Source: Isoetes taiwanensis (taxonomy: Eukaryota > Streptophyta > Lycopodiopsida > Isoetales > Isoetaceae). From it: 64,000 bases of DNA. The stretch lies in NCBI GenBank assembly GCA_021234155.1, contig JAJEKV010000098.1:1884611-1948610 (forward strand), read 5' to 3'. A model generated the notes under the pieces. That model had not been told where the DNA came from. It ran no database searches and worked only from the letters and a program-made list of their open reading frames with translations. Made by a program: the position numbers and the translations under genes. Shown here in pieces: positions 11,068-26,000 of this stretch (positions within the stretch are counted from its first letter, which is position 1; each line of letters starts with the position of its first letter).

Positions 11068-14000
11068 AAATGTGGCGTGGGAAATGGGAAAAATTGCATG
11101 AAGTTTGAAAATATACAAGGTTACGGAGGCACAAACCACCATAGTGGGAGCTTTGTTAAGGTCTACACAATGGATGCTATGCCATTTCATGAAAGGCATA
11201 AAACAAATACATTGTAGAGTTTCGATTTCTTCTCGATTACGGTTGCTTCAATGTGCTTGATGGAGGTCCTTCACATTAATTCCCATTTTGGATTATTGAG
11301 AATCCTTTATTGTTCTGGTCCGATGTGCATTTGTTTTGCATGGTTGGGTTTGACGCACCAAAGTAATAGTTTGCTCATGGCTTCTGGTCTGGTTATGAAC
11401 TTCAATATTCCTGATGAAACTTTGGACATTTCAGGGGAATGTTGGAGAATCAAGCATCATGTCTATCGTGTAGGCTTTAGTTAATGTGATTCTTATTGGA
11501 TCGTGGTGGTTCCACTTGGATGTAAGTCTAATTTTTTGTGATTTGATTGTACCGTGATTTTTGAGCAATTGTTATAACAATCCATTTTATGATTCGCTGA
11601 AGTGGTAGTATTTCCATTTTTGAGGTTTATCATTTGGAATAGAATGTAAATTGTGGAGGATGCTAACTTGGTAATTTCAGGACAACAAGACAGAGATATT
11701 CGGGCTTCTTTTTCCGTATGCAATGGAGGTACTTGCTCCATTTCTCTAAATGTTTAATATATTCTTCAATGATTTTGCAATTTAGTTAAGTAGAGAGTTT
11801 TGATGATTGAAACATTTTTAAGGTCCACTGCTCATTCCTTTTTCTGATTTGTGAGGAAACCGAGAGATGGAAATTATAAGCGATTATCCACCGGACCAAA
11901 TATATTCTATTCACAATTGGAACATGTTAAGTGGCATGGCAAAATTAAGTAGGCATGCATAGTCTATGTGCATTTAGAATTTATTTTTTAGAAATGGGAT
12001 CTCTCTATGCTATCTGAGCCCTTATATATTAGAGATTCGTTTTGATTAATAGTGGTATAAATATGTGTGCCTGATTCCACAAAATTCTTCTCCACAAATG
12101 CTTTCTTTGGGCCGGTACCTTAATGAACAAATCCACATACCATATAATAATGCATGGTTTGCAGTCCTGAGTTTATGCTAGAGTGCTACTTTCCATTGCT
12201 AACTGTAATTCACTACAAGGGATAGTCGTCCTTCAACGGCGATAGCGGCCAGCCAGCGGCGAGGTAATGGAGTCGAACATCGGCGAGCATGTTAAGTTCA
12301 TCGTATTTATCGTCGTTCAACGGCTGTTTCGCGTGGATTTCGGCGTCGTTCAACGGCGTTTATCGAGAGCTGGCGATAGCCGGTTAGCTGTCGGCGTAAT
12401 GCTGGCATGGCTGGCGAGCTGGCGATGTCAAACATTCATTTGGGCGTCGTTCAACGGCGTCTCCGCGAAGCTGACGTCGTAGCCGCGTCTGCGTGAAATG
12501 AAACATTGCCAAGGCGGCAGCACATTAATGTCAGGCAGCGCCCGATACCGTGAACACCGACCTCCAAAAGAAAGCGCCAAAGTAGCTCACTTCCATCACA
12601 CTTTCATTAGTCAATTGGCTAGGATGGATGGGGTTCTAATATCTTAGTGGGCGTGAGTGTTTCCTTCTTTTCGCCAAAACCGGCCAGTGTAACTTTGCTC
12701 TAGGGTAATTTAAGCCATTCAGACGATTTGGGGAATTCGATTTGCCATTCGGAGCCTCACGATTAAAGAGCGACAAAAGCGATCTTACGGTTTCTGGCCA
12801 GGCAGCCAGGGGCCCTTGGTTTGACAAGTTCTCGGACCGATCACGGAATCTTTTGGGCCTTCGAAGAGGGGCCTGAGCGGAGGATCCAGCGGTCGGATAG
12901 AGCCGGAGCTCGAGAGGTGGTCATTAAGCGTCACGGCCAGTGGCTACCGAGGAAGAAGTACGCCTCGGGAACTTTGGATCCAGCCTCGTCCGGACTCTCC
13001 CCTGTATGTGAGGGATCCTGCGGAGTCACGGCTTCGTTTGACTTGGGGAAGGGTGCAGCTCGGTTGCCACAGCGAAACGCCCTGCGGCCGTTCTAATACT
13101 AACCCTTTGACCTAGACCTTCTCAAAACCAGAAAATTGGGGCTGTCTTTGGAGATGAATTAGGGATCCGGTGGCAAAAATCCGGAATTTATTTTAGATTG
13201 CAATGCATTAATTCTGAATTTACAGTGTCGCCCTTTACCAAAAAGCCCCCGACTACTTGCCACATCGGAGGAGGGCGGCCCAAACTCGCTCGTCGGTTCC
13301 CCTTTGCTTCAGTATTCACCATTTCTTGCTTCGGCCCGGTCCCAGTGCAGGACCCGGGCTCGGCCCCAGCATAAACCCTTCTAGAGCTGGCAACCCACCC
13401 GGGGTTTCGTTTTGAGCCCTCTCCTTGTCCCGGTCGGCGGGACGCAGGTGACTTCGGAGTGGGGGTGTTGGCCTTTGAGCACGGACCTAAAATCCCGGGA
13501 AGCTGGTGCTGATTTTTCTTCTCGAGGCCACGGGGACCCGGTGGTGACCTCCCTCTCGGGTCAGCGATTTGGCTCGCCAATGGACTCGAAACGTCGACAT
13601 TGCCACAGGGACCAAGTTAGTGGCGAAGACCACCCAAACTCCAAGAAGCACCAAAGTAGCTCACTTCCATCACACTTCCGTAGTCAATTGGCCTAGGATG
13701 TGGATGCGGGGATCTTGTCGTGGAGGCGTGAGTGTTTCTTTCTTTTACCAAAACCGACCTTGTAACTTGCTCCCTAAGGGTAATTTCGCCATTCAGTTGA
13801 TTTGGCGAAGTCGATTTGGCATTCGAACCTCTCCGATTAGAAACGATAAAAAAGCGATTGCAGTTTCTACAGAAGCGGTAGGTATCCCGGGGGCCTTCCG
13901 TGATTTACGACAAGTTCTCCCGGACCCGATGCAGATCTTTTGGGCCTTCCCAAAGAGGGCCACAGATGGAGGATCAGCGGTGGGATAGGGAGGCCCGGGC

Positions 14001-17000
14001 TCAGGAGGAGTGGTCATTAGCGATGCAGCCGAGGGGGCTATTTGCCGAGGAAGAGCTGCCTCGGGAACTTTGGATCCGCCACGGGGTCAGGACTCTCCTC
14101 TTGTGAGGGATCACACGCGAAAAGATCGGCCTCGTTTGACTTGGGAAGGGTGCCAGCTCGGTTGCCACTGCAGCGGGCGCCGGCCAGTTCAATAACTAAC
14201 CCTTTGACCTAGACCTTCTCAGAAAATTCCGAAGGGTGGGCGTGTCTTTGGAGATGAATTAGGGATCAGGCGGCATCGAATTTATTTTAGGTCTGAAATG
14301 CATTAATTACGAGATTTATGAATGTCTTGCTTCAACATTATTATACTTCAACATTATTGGTATTATGCTTCAACATTATTGGTTATTATGCTTCAACATT
14401 ATTTGGATTAAGTAGCTACTATATAAATTCTTTAGGCTTGCTCACTTCTCACTTTTCACCTTGCTGCTTGATCTCGATCCTTCTTCTTGCTCCTTCATCT
14501 TCCTTGTTCCTTGATTTTTCTTGCTGCCAGTCCTCCTTGTTCCTTGATCTTCTTGCTTTGATCTTCCTTGTTCCTTGATCTTCTTGCTACTTGATCTTCC
14601 TTGTTCATTGCTTCTTGCTACTTGATCTTGATCCTTGTTCCTTGCTACTTCATTCCGTGCTCCTTACTTATAATCTTGTTCCTTGCTCTTGATCTTGTCT
14701 TGATCTTGTTCCTTGCTACTTGATCTTGCTCCTTGATCTTCTGCTACTTGATCTTCTTGCTCGCCAGTCTTCCTTGTTCATTGCTTCCTTGCTACTTGAT
14801 CCTTGATCCTTGTTCCTTGCTACTTCGCTACCTCTATCCTTGCTACTTGATCTTGTTCCTTGCTCTTGATCACTTTACTTACTTCTGCTTGCTCCAGGTG
14901 TTCCTTGCTCAAAACCGGTGATCCTTACTTTTGCAAATGATTGGACCCGATCCTCTGGGCTACTCAGAAGGCACACAAGCATGCCCGAGGGCATTCTTAT
15001 CTGACTGGAATGGATGAGCTATGGGACCATTTCTTGGAGTGGAGAGGTTCGCCCGCAGTCCCACCAAAGGAGCTTACAATGAAGTTGATCAACTTCGTGG
15101 AGGCGATTTGATTGTGGTCATGAGTATGATGGAGTAATCAATACGAGATGTTATAGGAGACTTGCAATGAGGGAATGCTTGAACCCCCCTCCTTATCGGG
15201 CCGAGATGCTACATCAATTGAGGCCTCTTCTTGCGTCTTTGGATATTTAGCACCTCACGGATGCATTTTATGCTCGAGTTCATTCATAATTGTAAAGGGG
15301 CGGATGTAGCCTTATTAGGACAATACTACTTGAAATTGCTTGATTTTTGTGGAGTTAGGTCTGCTCTTCTTCCGTGAGTATTATCTGTGGAATTACTTTT
15401 TCTAATATTCATTTTTATATAGTTGGGAAAAGAATCCCGGTAGGAAAAGCGTGAGCTCTTGACTCTAACCGGATCATGGAGTTTACACCTCCTTGGTGAA
15501 AGGAAAGGGAAGGGAAGGGGTTGGGGTTAGGAACACGGGGGAAGGTTACTAGGGACATACATGGATTCATACTTTGGTCTCTATTGTGTTTGGAAGTTGG
15601 TATATGATGCGGTGTTATTATGTTCTCTAAATATTCATGTATGTATGATACCGCAGATGCTGCGTGTATACAACCCACATAAAGGTCTATGATGCAGTCG
15701 CGTACGTGTATACAACCCCTGCATAAAGGTCTATGATCACGAATGCTGTAAACGTGTATACGAAAAGCCTGCATAAGGTCTATATAACCCCATAATAAAA
15801 ATTCCAGTTTACTAAAATTTTCCCATTATAATGAAATTATGTATGGACTCATTATGGAATTAATGAAATTGAATATCTGTTTCGAAATTCAAGGCTGGAA
15901 ACATCAAATCATAACCGCGGTTACATTCCGCGGTCTGAGAAACAAAGAATATAAGTAGTAGTGCATAATTGCTTCTAAGAACTTTCATCAATCAAAAGCC
16001 TGATGCATGAACAATTCAAACCTTGAAATTGAAGAATACAGTCCGCGCTCGGTCGAAGCGGTGATAAAACAACGACATATGCTTGGAACATCATCAAAAG
16101 GCGAAACATTATTACCAAAGGGAAGTGGATGTGACAAGTTCAACACATTCTTTCAAAACATGAGGAGGTGAATAGCCAAACTAACAAAAGAAAAAACTTT
16201 TAAAACAATATAATGAAAGAACAAGCGCCACAAGAATCAAGGAGGAGATCCACATGGGAAGGTGACAAAGATATCCTTTTTATTTATGGTGCTTTCCTTC
16301 ACTGAGGGCAACCTAAGCGATAATTACAAGCATTATGGGCTATGTACTATAGTTATAATAAAAAGGCGCGTCGTTTAACACAAAGGCGTCGTTAATATGG
16401 ACGTCGGTGATTTTGGTATTACTTTCCAATGGTATTCTTTTTAGATAAAGAAAATACACCAAGGTCTTACAGACATGGCTAATTCAACACAAACCTTACC
16501 ATAAATAGACAACATATAATAGAAAGACCAAAGCTTCACTCTATGCCCACTTCAGCCTCAATAAGATCCTCCGGATCAGACTCATCAGCCTTGACTTATT
16601 TGAGCAGATCCGACTGATCATCAAGTTTTGAGAGTAATACTAGCGTGATAGGCGAGTTACCAAACCTTCGCATTGTCTTCTTTGCTTCTTGTAGAAGCTT
16701 CTTAAGCGAGTCGGGCGTGTTGTGCATCAAGCGTCCTCCATTTTCAGCAGCCTTTTTAGGTGCCTTTGCCACGTAAATAAAGCGTTTCAAGATATGAGGC
16801 AGTCCTCGGCTCCACCCCTCTTGAGTTGTTCCTCGCCATTTCCTTAGCCCATCCCCTTCGAGGAGCTTGAGTGAATTGAAGGCTTCTTCTCGTTCGGATC
16901 TGGTTCATCTCGTTTTGTACCTCCAGTACAACTGATTCGCGCCAGCCTAAGATTGCCTCACTAATATAGAGGAAGCTGCATTTCGGTGATGGTGTGTCCA

Positions 17001-20000
17001 CATCTGGCATGCTTAGTAATGCAGCCATTTTGAGGTGTCTGAGATGAATGTAAGAGGAAGCTGACGAAGGTGCTTGCGAAGAGATAGAATGAAAGGCGAT
17101 GAAGAAATTTGGATGAAGGGACCTCCTACCTCACCTACTTGCCGCGATTCGAAATTGTGGCTCCTTTTAATAACATCATCCAAAGCCGAAACATCATCAA
17201 ATTAAAGGCATTTGCAGAAGGTTGGGCGGTTTCGCGTTTCTTCCAAAACATGAAATTGAATAATAGCCAACAACCAAGAAAGAAACTTTAAATAATATAA
17301 TGAAAGAACAAGCATACAAGAAGAATCTCCTTTTAATAACATCATCAAAAGACGAAACATCATCAAAAGGCCGAAACATTATTACCAAGGGAAGTGGATG
17401 TGACAAGTTCAACACATTTTCTTTCAAAACATGAGAGGAATTGAATAATAGCCAACAACCAAAGAAAAACTTTAAAATAATATAATGAAGAACTTTCTTG
17501 TGAGAATCAAAGGAGATCCTCATTGGGAAGGTGACAAAGATATAGGGACCAAATTCTTTTTATTTATGGAGTTTGCTTTCCTTCGCGAGGGGCAACACAA
17601 GCGATAATTACAGCATTATGGGCTATGTACTATAGTTATAATAAAAATAAAGACGTCGTTTAACACAAAGGCGTGGTTATAAGCGTCGGTCAGCAGCGTT
17701 AACGACGTCGTTGAGCGGCTGATGCAGCGTCGTTGAATGGCGTCTACGTAACTGAAGCAGGGCGGCTTTCCGCCCGCCTAGTTTTGGTTCTAAGCGGCTG
17801 GGCGTTTTTCGGTAAAGCGATTTTTGGCCTTGGATCATCCCTTCTGCAGTCCTTTCAAGCTTCAAGCAAGCATCAAAGGTATTTCAATGGATCAATCAAC
17901 TCTATTTTTGAATTGGAAGCTTGTTGTTTGATAGATTTAGGGCTTCTTGTTTTCTTGTTTGTTTCAATCCATCCATTTCTATCCTCCTCTTCTTTCCATC
18001 CTTGTTTTCTTCAATCCATCTTGCCTCTTGCTTAGTATGAATCGAATCCTCCTCCTTCTTCTTCCAATCTTCTTCCAATCATTGGTTTTCCTTCCTAATC
18101 TTCAGTTCTTCCAATCTTCTATTCATTTTCTTCTTCTTCTTCTTCATCCTTTCTCATTCTATTCAATCTTTCTTTTCCTATCTCCCCTTTCTTCTTCTTC
18201 TTCTTCTTCTTCTTCTATTTCTTCTTCTTATTCCTCTTCTTTTTCCATGGAAGGGCGTCGTTGAAAGGCAAGGGCCCATTCTTCCTCTATTTTTATTACA
18301 AGAAGGGGGCGTCGTTGAAAGGCGGGGTACGCTAACTTTATATTCTTCCTTTTTTTATTTTTTATTTTTTGTTTTACATGTCAATATATAGTTCTTTTTA
18401 ATTAACAATGTAAAATAGTTTTAATGTCAATGATCTTTTTAGCGGAATGGTCTTTTTGTTTTTATTTCTTTATTTATGTAAGTTTCTAATTATTGAATGC
18501 CTTTATTTTTTTGCATGTACACTAATAACAAAATCATTAAGCTCTTGGAAATCGATTTTATTTCGAGACATTCTAGGTAAGAATTTGAGTTTGAGTAGAG
18601 ATAAAATTTTAATGTTTTATTTGGGTTAAAAAAAAACTTGGGGAGACTTGGACAAAGAGCGTAGTCGGCTCATGGTGGGAAGACTAGGTGTTCGAGTCCA
18701 AGCTCACGTTCTCTGTAATTTTATTGATTAATGTATTTAGTTTAGAAAAATTGGGGAGACTTGGACAAGGGGCATGGTCGGCTCATGTGAGTGGAGAAGA
18801 CTAGGTGTTCGGAATTATCCGTTATCTTTATATTTTATTGATTAATGTAATTTAGTTTAGAAAAATTGGGAGACTTGGACAAGGCATGGTGAGTCGGCTC
18901 CGCCTTGAGTGGAGAGATTTAATTATTCAGAGTTAAGCTCCTGCTCTCTGTTATTTTTTATTAGTATATCCAATAAATAGAAATCTTTCTGAGGATTGGA
19001 CAAAGTGAGGGGTTTTGAGAAAAAAATTGCATTATTGATTTTCGGGTTTCTAGTTAAGAATGTTGTTTTTAAAATGTTAGGGATGTCAAAGAAACAACGA
19101 TGTAAGGTGTGGTTAAGAGCAAGAAAAATTTCAATAGTTGGTTTTAAAAAAATTAAAGGGAAACTAACTCTCTTAAGAAAGTAGGTAAGATTCATAATGA
19201 AGGTTTGAAAAGTCACAAAGCAAGATTAATGGATAGAATTGGTTTGGAGAATTATGGCCAGTGTGAAGACACAAATGGTTAGTGAGATTAGATAGCGTGG
19301 TCATAAATGAGATGTAATACTTCTTGAGAAGTCAGCCAGGAGATGCAGTCCAGCGTGTAAAACCACTTTTGTCGGACGTAATGAAAGGAAGTGCCAAATT
19401 GAGTTAGCACAAAATATGGCTGAGTCAGAAGAAATGTTGACTTCTCTCCTTGACACATGTAAAACCAATGATTGGAAACCCCATGGATGGCCCGAACATG
19501 TTTGAAGCATTAGGTCAGAAGCTTAAAGTTCAATCACCAGGGCTGAGTATCAGGAATGGGTAGCTTTCATGGAATTCCTCAAAGAAGCGGCGAGTGCAGA
19601 TCCACAAGAACATCATTGCGGATCTCAATGCCGCGTCGGTTGGAGAATAAAATGCTTTGCATCGGGGAAGCTCTAGTGGAGCAGGACCTAGCAAGGCCCA
19701 CTTTTCTTTGGAGAATTTGTTGATCCCATACCCGTAGAGGCCGTGGATGTGATACGCCTTATTGAGGAGAAACCAACACATCGCACGTATCAAATCAAGA
19801 TCAACGGAACACAACACTTCAAGATGATGAGCTATCTGGAGTGGATGGGTTTTCAAAGGGCAAAAGATAGGGCGTAGACGTATGAGATGGCTCAAAGATA
19901 CATACGCTTCAAGAGCCCGCATCCTGCTTTGGCTACATCCATTGGACTTGCATATGAAGTTGCTAGCTCTAGTGGGGATACCATAGGGCCAATGGTGATT

Positions 20001-23000
20001 CTACCTTTCATGAATGGAGAGACACTTGCACACTTGTTTGACTATTTACCTAATAACTTGTCACGTTTTAGAAGATGGTCAAATGCAATTGCTAGAGCGC
20101 CAAGAAGAAATGACAAACACATAGGCTGAACTTAGGAGCAAAATCACGAGTTGTATGTCGATATGTTCGAGGAGATAGCTCTTGCCCTAGCGAGAAGGTG
20201 TCGTTGAGATCCACAAAGGCCACTTCACTCACACAAAAAGCTTAATTGCAAGAGAGTCAAATTACATTTTGATGATGAGTACCAAAATGTGTGGGTGGCC
20301 ATTGGTGATTGGGACAATGCAATTCATTTTCGCCAAAGAGCGTGTCGTCCCTTGTTGAAGTGTCGGTACTTACTTTACGGATGGACAAGCAAAATATCCA
20401 TGGTTAGAGGAAGCGGTGTTTGAGAAATCAAAGGATGATGATCGTGTATGGGGACACGAAATTCATGATGTCTATGCATTGGGATATATTTATGAGATGC
20501 TTACGGATTTAAATTTCAAGCTTTCACGACGAATGGAGTGGTTTAATAATAACAACAATGCCCAATGGATTAATCCAACCCATATGTACCAACGGCGTCT
20601 TGACAAGTTGGAGGAGCAAAAAACAAGAATGATATGCCTACGTGAAGGCGTATTCTCATCCACGACCCAAAGCTTACGAAGTTGTTGAAGCCTTACAAAG
20701 TGTTGGAATATCTTCTACCATGGTTGTGAGACAAAGACGACACATGAAGTGCATGGATGCCTTGGAGATGTCAAAATTGTTGTTGTCACAACTCAAAGAA
20801 TGAATGCAATATTGTATATCTTGCCATGTTTAAGAGTATTAATTTTTTTAATTGTCTAATAACCAAATATATAAAGACACTTTTAATTATTCAAATCCCA
20901 ATGTTTTGTAATGAACTTCCCATGTTGCTAACATTTGTTGCTTTCCTACTATGTTATCCATCGCACTCCATATAAATAACTTGCAAGTTTTTGCACATGT
21001 CCGGCAACCATGGGATGCGGCCGCGATAGCATATCTATTGTTCACAACTTTACTTCTCGCGTGGCTTGGTAGCCTTCTTGTGACCCTAAACGCAAAGGCC
21101 TTTAAGAGAAGTTGGTCGTTCGGGTTTAGCTCGCCACCACCGCCACCTCCACCATTGTCTTGATTTGGTATGGATTTTTTTTCTAGGATAAAATGTAAGT
21201 TAACCATTTATTTTAACGTTCTAATGTTTTTAAATGTAGCGTGTAAATGCGGTTCGTCCTTCTTTTCCTATGCATAATGTTAGTAAAATTAGTGGTTATG
21301 GGCGGATCTTCTTCTCACCACCCGAGAAGGGCGGAAAAGGACCTGCATCGGCGGGAAGACGAAGGCGGGGAACTCAAGAGATATCAACGAGGGCGATAGC
21401 CACAAGATAGGTGGAATGCCTTGCAATTGGGATGTCGCCCAGAAATGGAGATTCTTGCCGGGCTATTGAACAAAGTAGGCGGAGTGCGGCCCATGACCCT
21501 CCACGTCATAGCTCATACACTCCTTGATTCAATCTTGAAGCCCTTCCGACACGAGGAGATTGAACCCCCACGAAGAAACGCACCGTCGTTCACGTCGGAG
21601 TGGGCCTAATTCCTCTTCAAGCTCTGTTAAAAGATGTTGCACCACCGCACCACCTCCCGTCGGCATGTCTTTGAATGTGGTGAGTTCATCTTGAATTATG
21701 CCCTTTTTTGTTCACTAACACATATTCATATGTTAGTCGTATGTTGAGTGTAATAACAAGAAGTTCTTGCGCCACAACACTGCGGATGGCGGCGATTTTT
21801 GGAAGATGGCTAATAGTGTCACAAATAGCATTTGCCAAAACGTCCATAAGGGTGAATGGAACTCGGGAGCCTATGATGAGGAAAAAGAGGATCAAAGGCG
21901 ATTTTAGAAGCGAGAATATCCAGAGCTCAAGTCGGGAGAGATCTCATGGAGGAGGTTTGTTCAAAGCAGGGTAAACATGTTAAAGCCACCGGGTATTAGG
22001 CTTTTTAAGTTCTTCATTATAACCTCATTGTACTCATATTTTATTTATATTTTGCAGAGCTAATCAGAAGAAGCAGCTGAAAGCTCTTGCCAAAGCTACA
22101 GGAGTCCCGATAGAGGAAGTGGCACAGCCTATCTGGTTGACTCATGAGGCATTTCAAGTACATCATCTCTCCCATGAGTCGTATAATTAGATGACGCCAT
22201 GTGGACTAAGTCCTTGTATTGCCACTACAAGAGGATAGCCATTTTTCATCACTTTAATATCACCTAAATTTTCAAAAAGTACCAAATGATATAAATAATG
22301 ATATTCAAGGTATGGTAACACTACCAATGACAAAATTCTAGCATCTATAGTATCATCAGCATCATCATAAATATGGTCAACAATTATATCAGTGCTAATT
22401 AATGATAGTATATGTGTTACTAATAGCATCATGATTAATATCACACATTGCATTAACATTACCATCATTTATTACTCGAATGATATTAATGACAATATAA
22501 GTGTTGTACTTATGCCAGTTACAATATCACCCATAGCTTCATCTATAGTGTCATATATTGACAATATTATATCAGTGCTAGCATATGATGCTATATGTGT
22601 TGATAATAGCATCATGGATAATATTACGACTTGCATCACTCTTACTATCAAAGTTACCATCATTTATTACTCAAATGATATTAATGAAAATATAAGTGTT
22701 ATATCTTATGCCAATTACAGTATCACCCATAGCTTCATCTATAGTTTCACATGTTGACAATATTATATTAGTGCTAGCATATGGCGCTATATGTGTTGAT
22801 AATAGCATCATAGATAATATCACGACTTGCATCACTCTTACTATCAATGCTCGTTGTACTTTTAATAATAGTAGTACAAGTGTTAATGATCATGAGAATT
22901 CTAATATCATTCATAATGGCACTACCTTTTTCACACTCGCATACACAAAGTACACAAAATGATAATATTAGAGGAAGAAAGAAAAAAATTCTATTGGAGT

Positions 23001-26000
23001 GCCACTTCATCTCTTATATCATGTGCAATATCCTCTAATTCATCATCACCAAGCTGTAGATGAAGTAAATGTGAGGCCTCGTTACCAATCTCTTCGTTAT
23101 CTTCAACATCATAATCCAAGATATTATTTGGTGACTCTATTGGTGAACAAACCAAATTTTCACCTAAATTGCTGTGATTATCACTCGAATCACGATCCTC
23201 TACCTGATCATCTACCATATGATTGATATCATCTTGCACATCTTGCATAACATCAATTCCCTCAAGTAAAAGAGTTGGATCGGTCTCGAGAAGATGTCAA
23301 GTCGATCGCAAAGTGGAAGGATCTATCATGCGGCGAGATCTAGGTGTTGCATGAACCACAATCCACCAATTAGTATCACTCACGATTTTTATGGAAGAAA
23401 ACACACTCAACTTGTTTAGGATAAACAAATGGCTCATCCATTTCTCTTAAAATTTAGTAGAATTAACCTCATAAAAACTGATGGATGTTGTCTCATTGTG
23501 CAGTGTCTCCCTCGATAACATGCTTTGAACCACTTTACCTTTATCAGATTGACTTTGAAGGGCGAAAATCCACTTCAATAATGTCTTCTATTTGGCCAAC
23601 ATAATTGAGATCACTTTCTCTTGGTTGGTTGTCTCTAGCAGGGCGCTTGACATTTTGCTCAAAGCATCTTTTGCAATACCACTATCAAGCGTGACTCTAC
23701 TTTGATCGGTGCGCATGACTCGAAAATGTTGCCCATACGCCCACATTGATGTGTAGAATCTTGCCTATAAGAGTTAGAAATTTAGAAAAATTAATAATAT
23801 TTGAATGACAAAATGTACTAACAACATTGTTTTTTAAAGAATGGAGTAAGAGTGCGACATACCTTCTTTGAACAACCAAGGGCTATATTATAGTCATCTG
23901 TTTGGAATTTCACACCCACGGCTTTACGCTTCTCTCATCTTCTCTAACAACCATTCTCGTGGCATTACATCGGCAATACTTCTAGATCTTTTGAGGGTCC
24001 TTGGCGTTTTCCATGTCTTGACTTCTGACTAGTCCATGACTTCTTCTAGCTTCCTCTCTTTCCTTCTGAGCAATTTCATATTTCTCTCCATAAATCAAGC
24101 TATCACGGTTAGCTATTACCCACTTGTTTATCTCTAAGTGCATTTTCGTGTTGAGTTTTCGTTTTCCACACCAATGCCTTCAAGAACTTCTCCTATATCT
24201 TCTACACATTGTTACGTCTTCCATATCGCGTGGAGCATCTGCGTCTAATGATGAGTTGCCTCACCCATGAAAAAAATCTCTCTTGTACATAATGCCCTTG
24301 ACCATGCAGCATTACGGTCTAGCCATTTGTGAACAAATCCTTTCAAAACTTTCATATAAGCGTTCTAAAAAGAACATCCAGCGACCGAGGGGCGGTCCAA
24401 CAAAGCGTATTTCTTACGGAATGTGTACTAAAAAGATGTAATTTGGAGATCAAACAAGCTAGTAGGAAACTCTGCGCTCTAATATGCACAATAATTACGC
24501 AACCGACCTCCATGGTTGATATTTGAGGGCATTGATTTCTTTTAATGACACCCATCTTTATAATAATAATCAAAATTATCTTCCATAATGGTAAAATAAA
24601 ATATATTGCCAAGTTTCTAATGTAATACCTTGCGAATTTGCCCAATCGATAAATTTGCATCTCGAACTCTTGGTGTCGAAACAATTATCTATTGCACATG
24701 GTAAAAGATGCTAGACAACAAAGATGTATATGTAAGAAAAACATAAATGATGAATTTTTAGAAAGATATATATTCTTTTACACGTAGAAAGTTGTGCCAA
24801 TGGTGTGATTTCATACCACTAAGTTCCTTGTCTTTAGTAAATGCTTTTTCTTGAGCGAGGCACTATAACTTTGTTGGTGTCCTCATATTGGATATCACTT
24901 GTTTGACACCTTTTCCTCTTGTTTGCTTTCGGTTTACCCAAGGTGCATCCTTGTACTTTCCATTATCCAATGGCCACAAGCTGTGGCATGATATTTAAAT
25001 CTTTCAAGTCATTTCTACTTCCTAGAATATCACACTCCCACAGAAAAATTAATAAGCCATATTGAATGCCCAACATTTTTAAAGATGTGCATGGGGTCAA
25101 GCAAGTGTGCAATTTTTAGATGTCGCCCGATTACTCAAGGCGATAAAAATAGAGAGCCTTTTCATGCGGGAGGTGGAGTAACTAAACTATCATCAAACAC
25201 ATTTTTGAGACTTACAAGCATCGTCCAAGTACACAACCAATCCTCGGGGAGTTCTTCTTTTGGGTTTCGATAGTTACATTACCTTTCCATGCGATGTGTT
25301 GATGGCAAAAAGAATTTCTTATGTCCACGATATATTTGCTTGGATAGATGCTTTGGCCAGATAAGATGTTAAGTTATCTCCACATGATGGGCATCCATTA
25401 TACCCACTTGTTTGTAACCCTACATATGAAATTTAAACATTAGAATGAAGAGATTATTATATTATAATAAGATAGGTATGCTCAATAGATTGGATACACG
25501 TGCAACACTTATCACGGATAGTCATGGATAGTGGGGAACAACATATAGCATGAAGCGTAGGGACATGGGTGATCTTGTAATGTACACTACAAAAATTGCC
25601 CTGTTCACGGCGTCTATTACGGCGTCGGGCGTCGTTGAGCGTCGATGAGCGGCAAAAATTCGATGAGCGGCGCTATAGCGGCGTCGTCGTTTTTCCACGT
25701 TTTCAGCGAATAGCGTCGCTATCTGCTTGTCACTGCTTGGCGTCGTCTCGCGGCAACGTGGCGTGGATTCAAGCAACGCCGCATTACCGCGTGGGCGCCC
25801 TTGTGGCCTGGGCGACGGCGTGGCATCGGCAGCGAGTTCTTTGCGGCGTGGCGACCGCGATGTTTGGCGTCGTTTAGCGGCGTCCGTGCGGCCGATAAGC
25901 GGGGATTGGGCCGGCGACGGCCTTGGCGTTACCCAGCGCCCGTTCTTGGCGTGCGACCGCGTATGGCGATGTCGTTTACGTTGCTTCGTGTATTTCAAAA

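Noticed and set aside
17947-18264. Phe/Leu/Ser-rich frames in the C/T tract (and their mirror near 26.65-27.0 kb).
   Set aside because: They arise from CTTCTTCTT repeats read in different phases.
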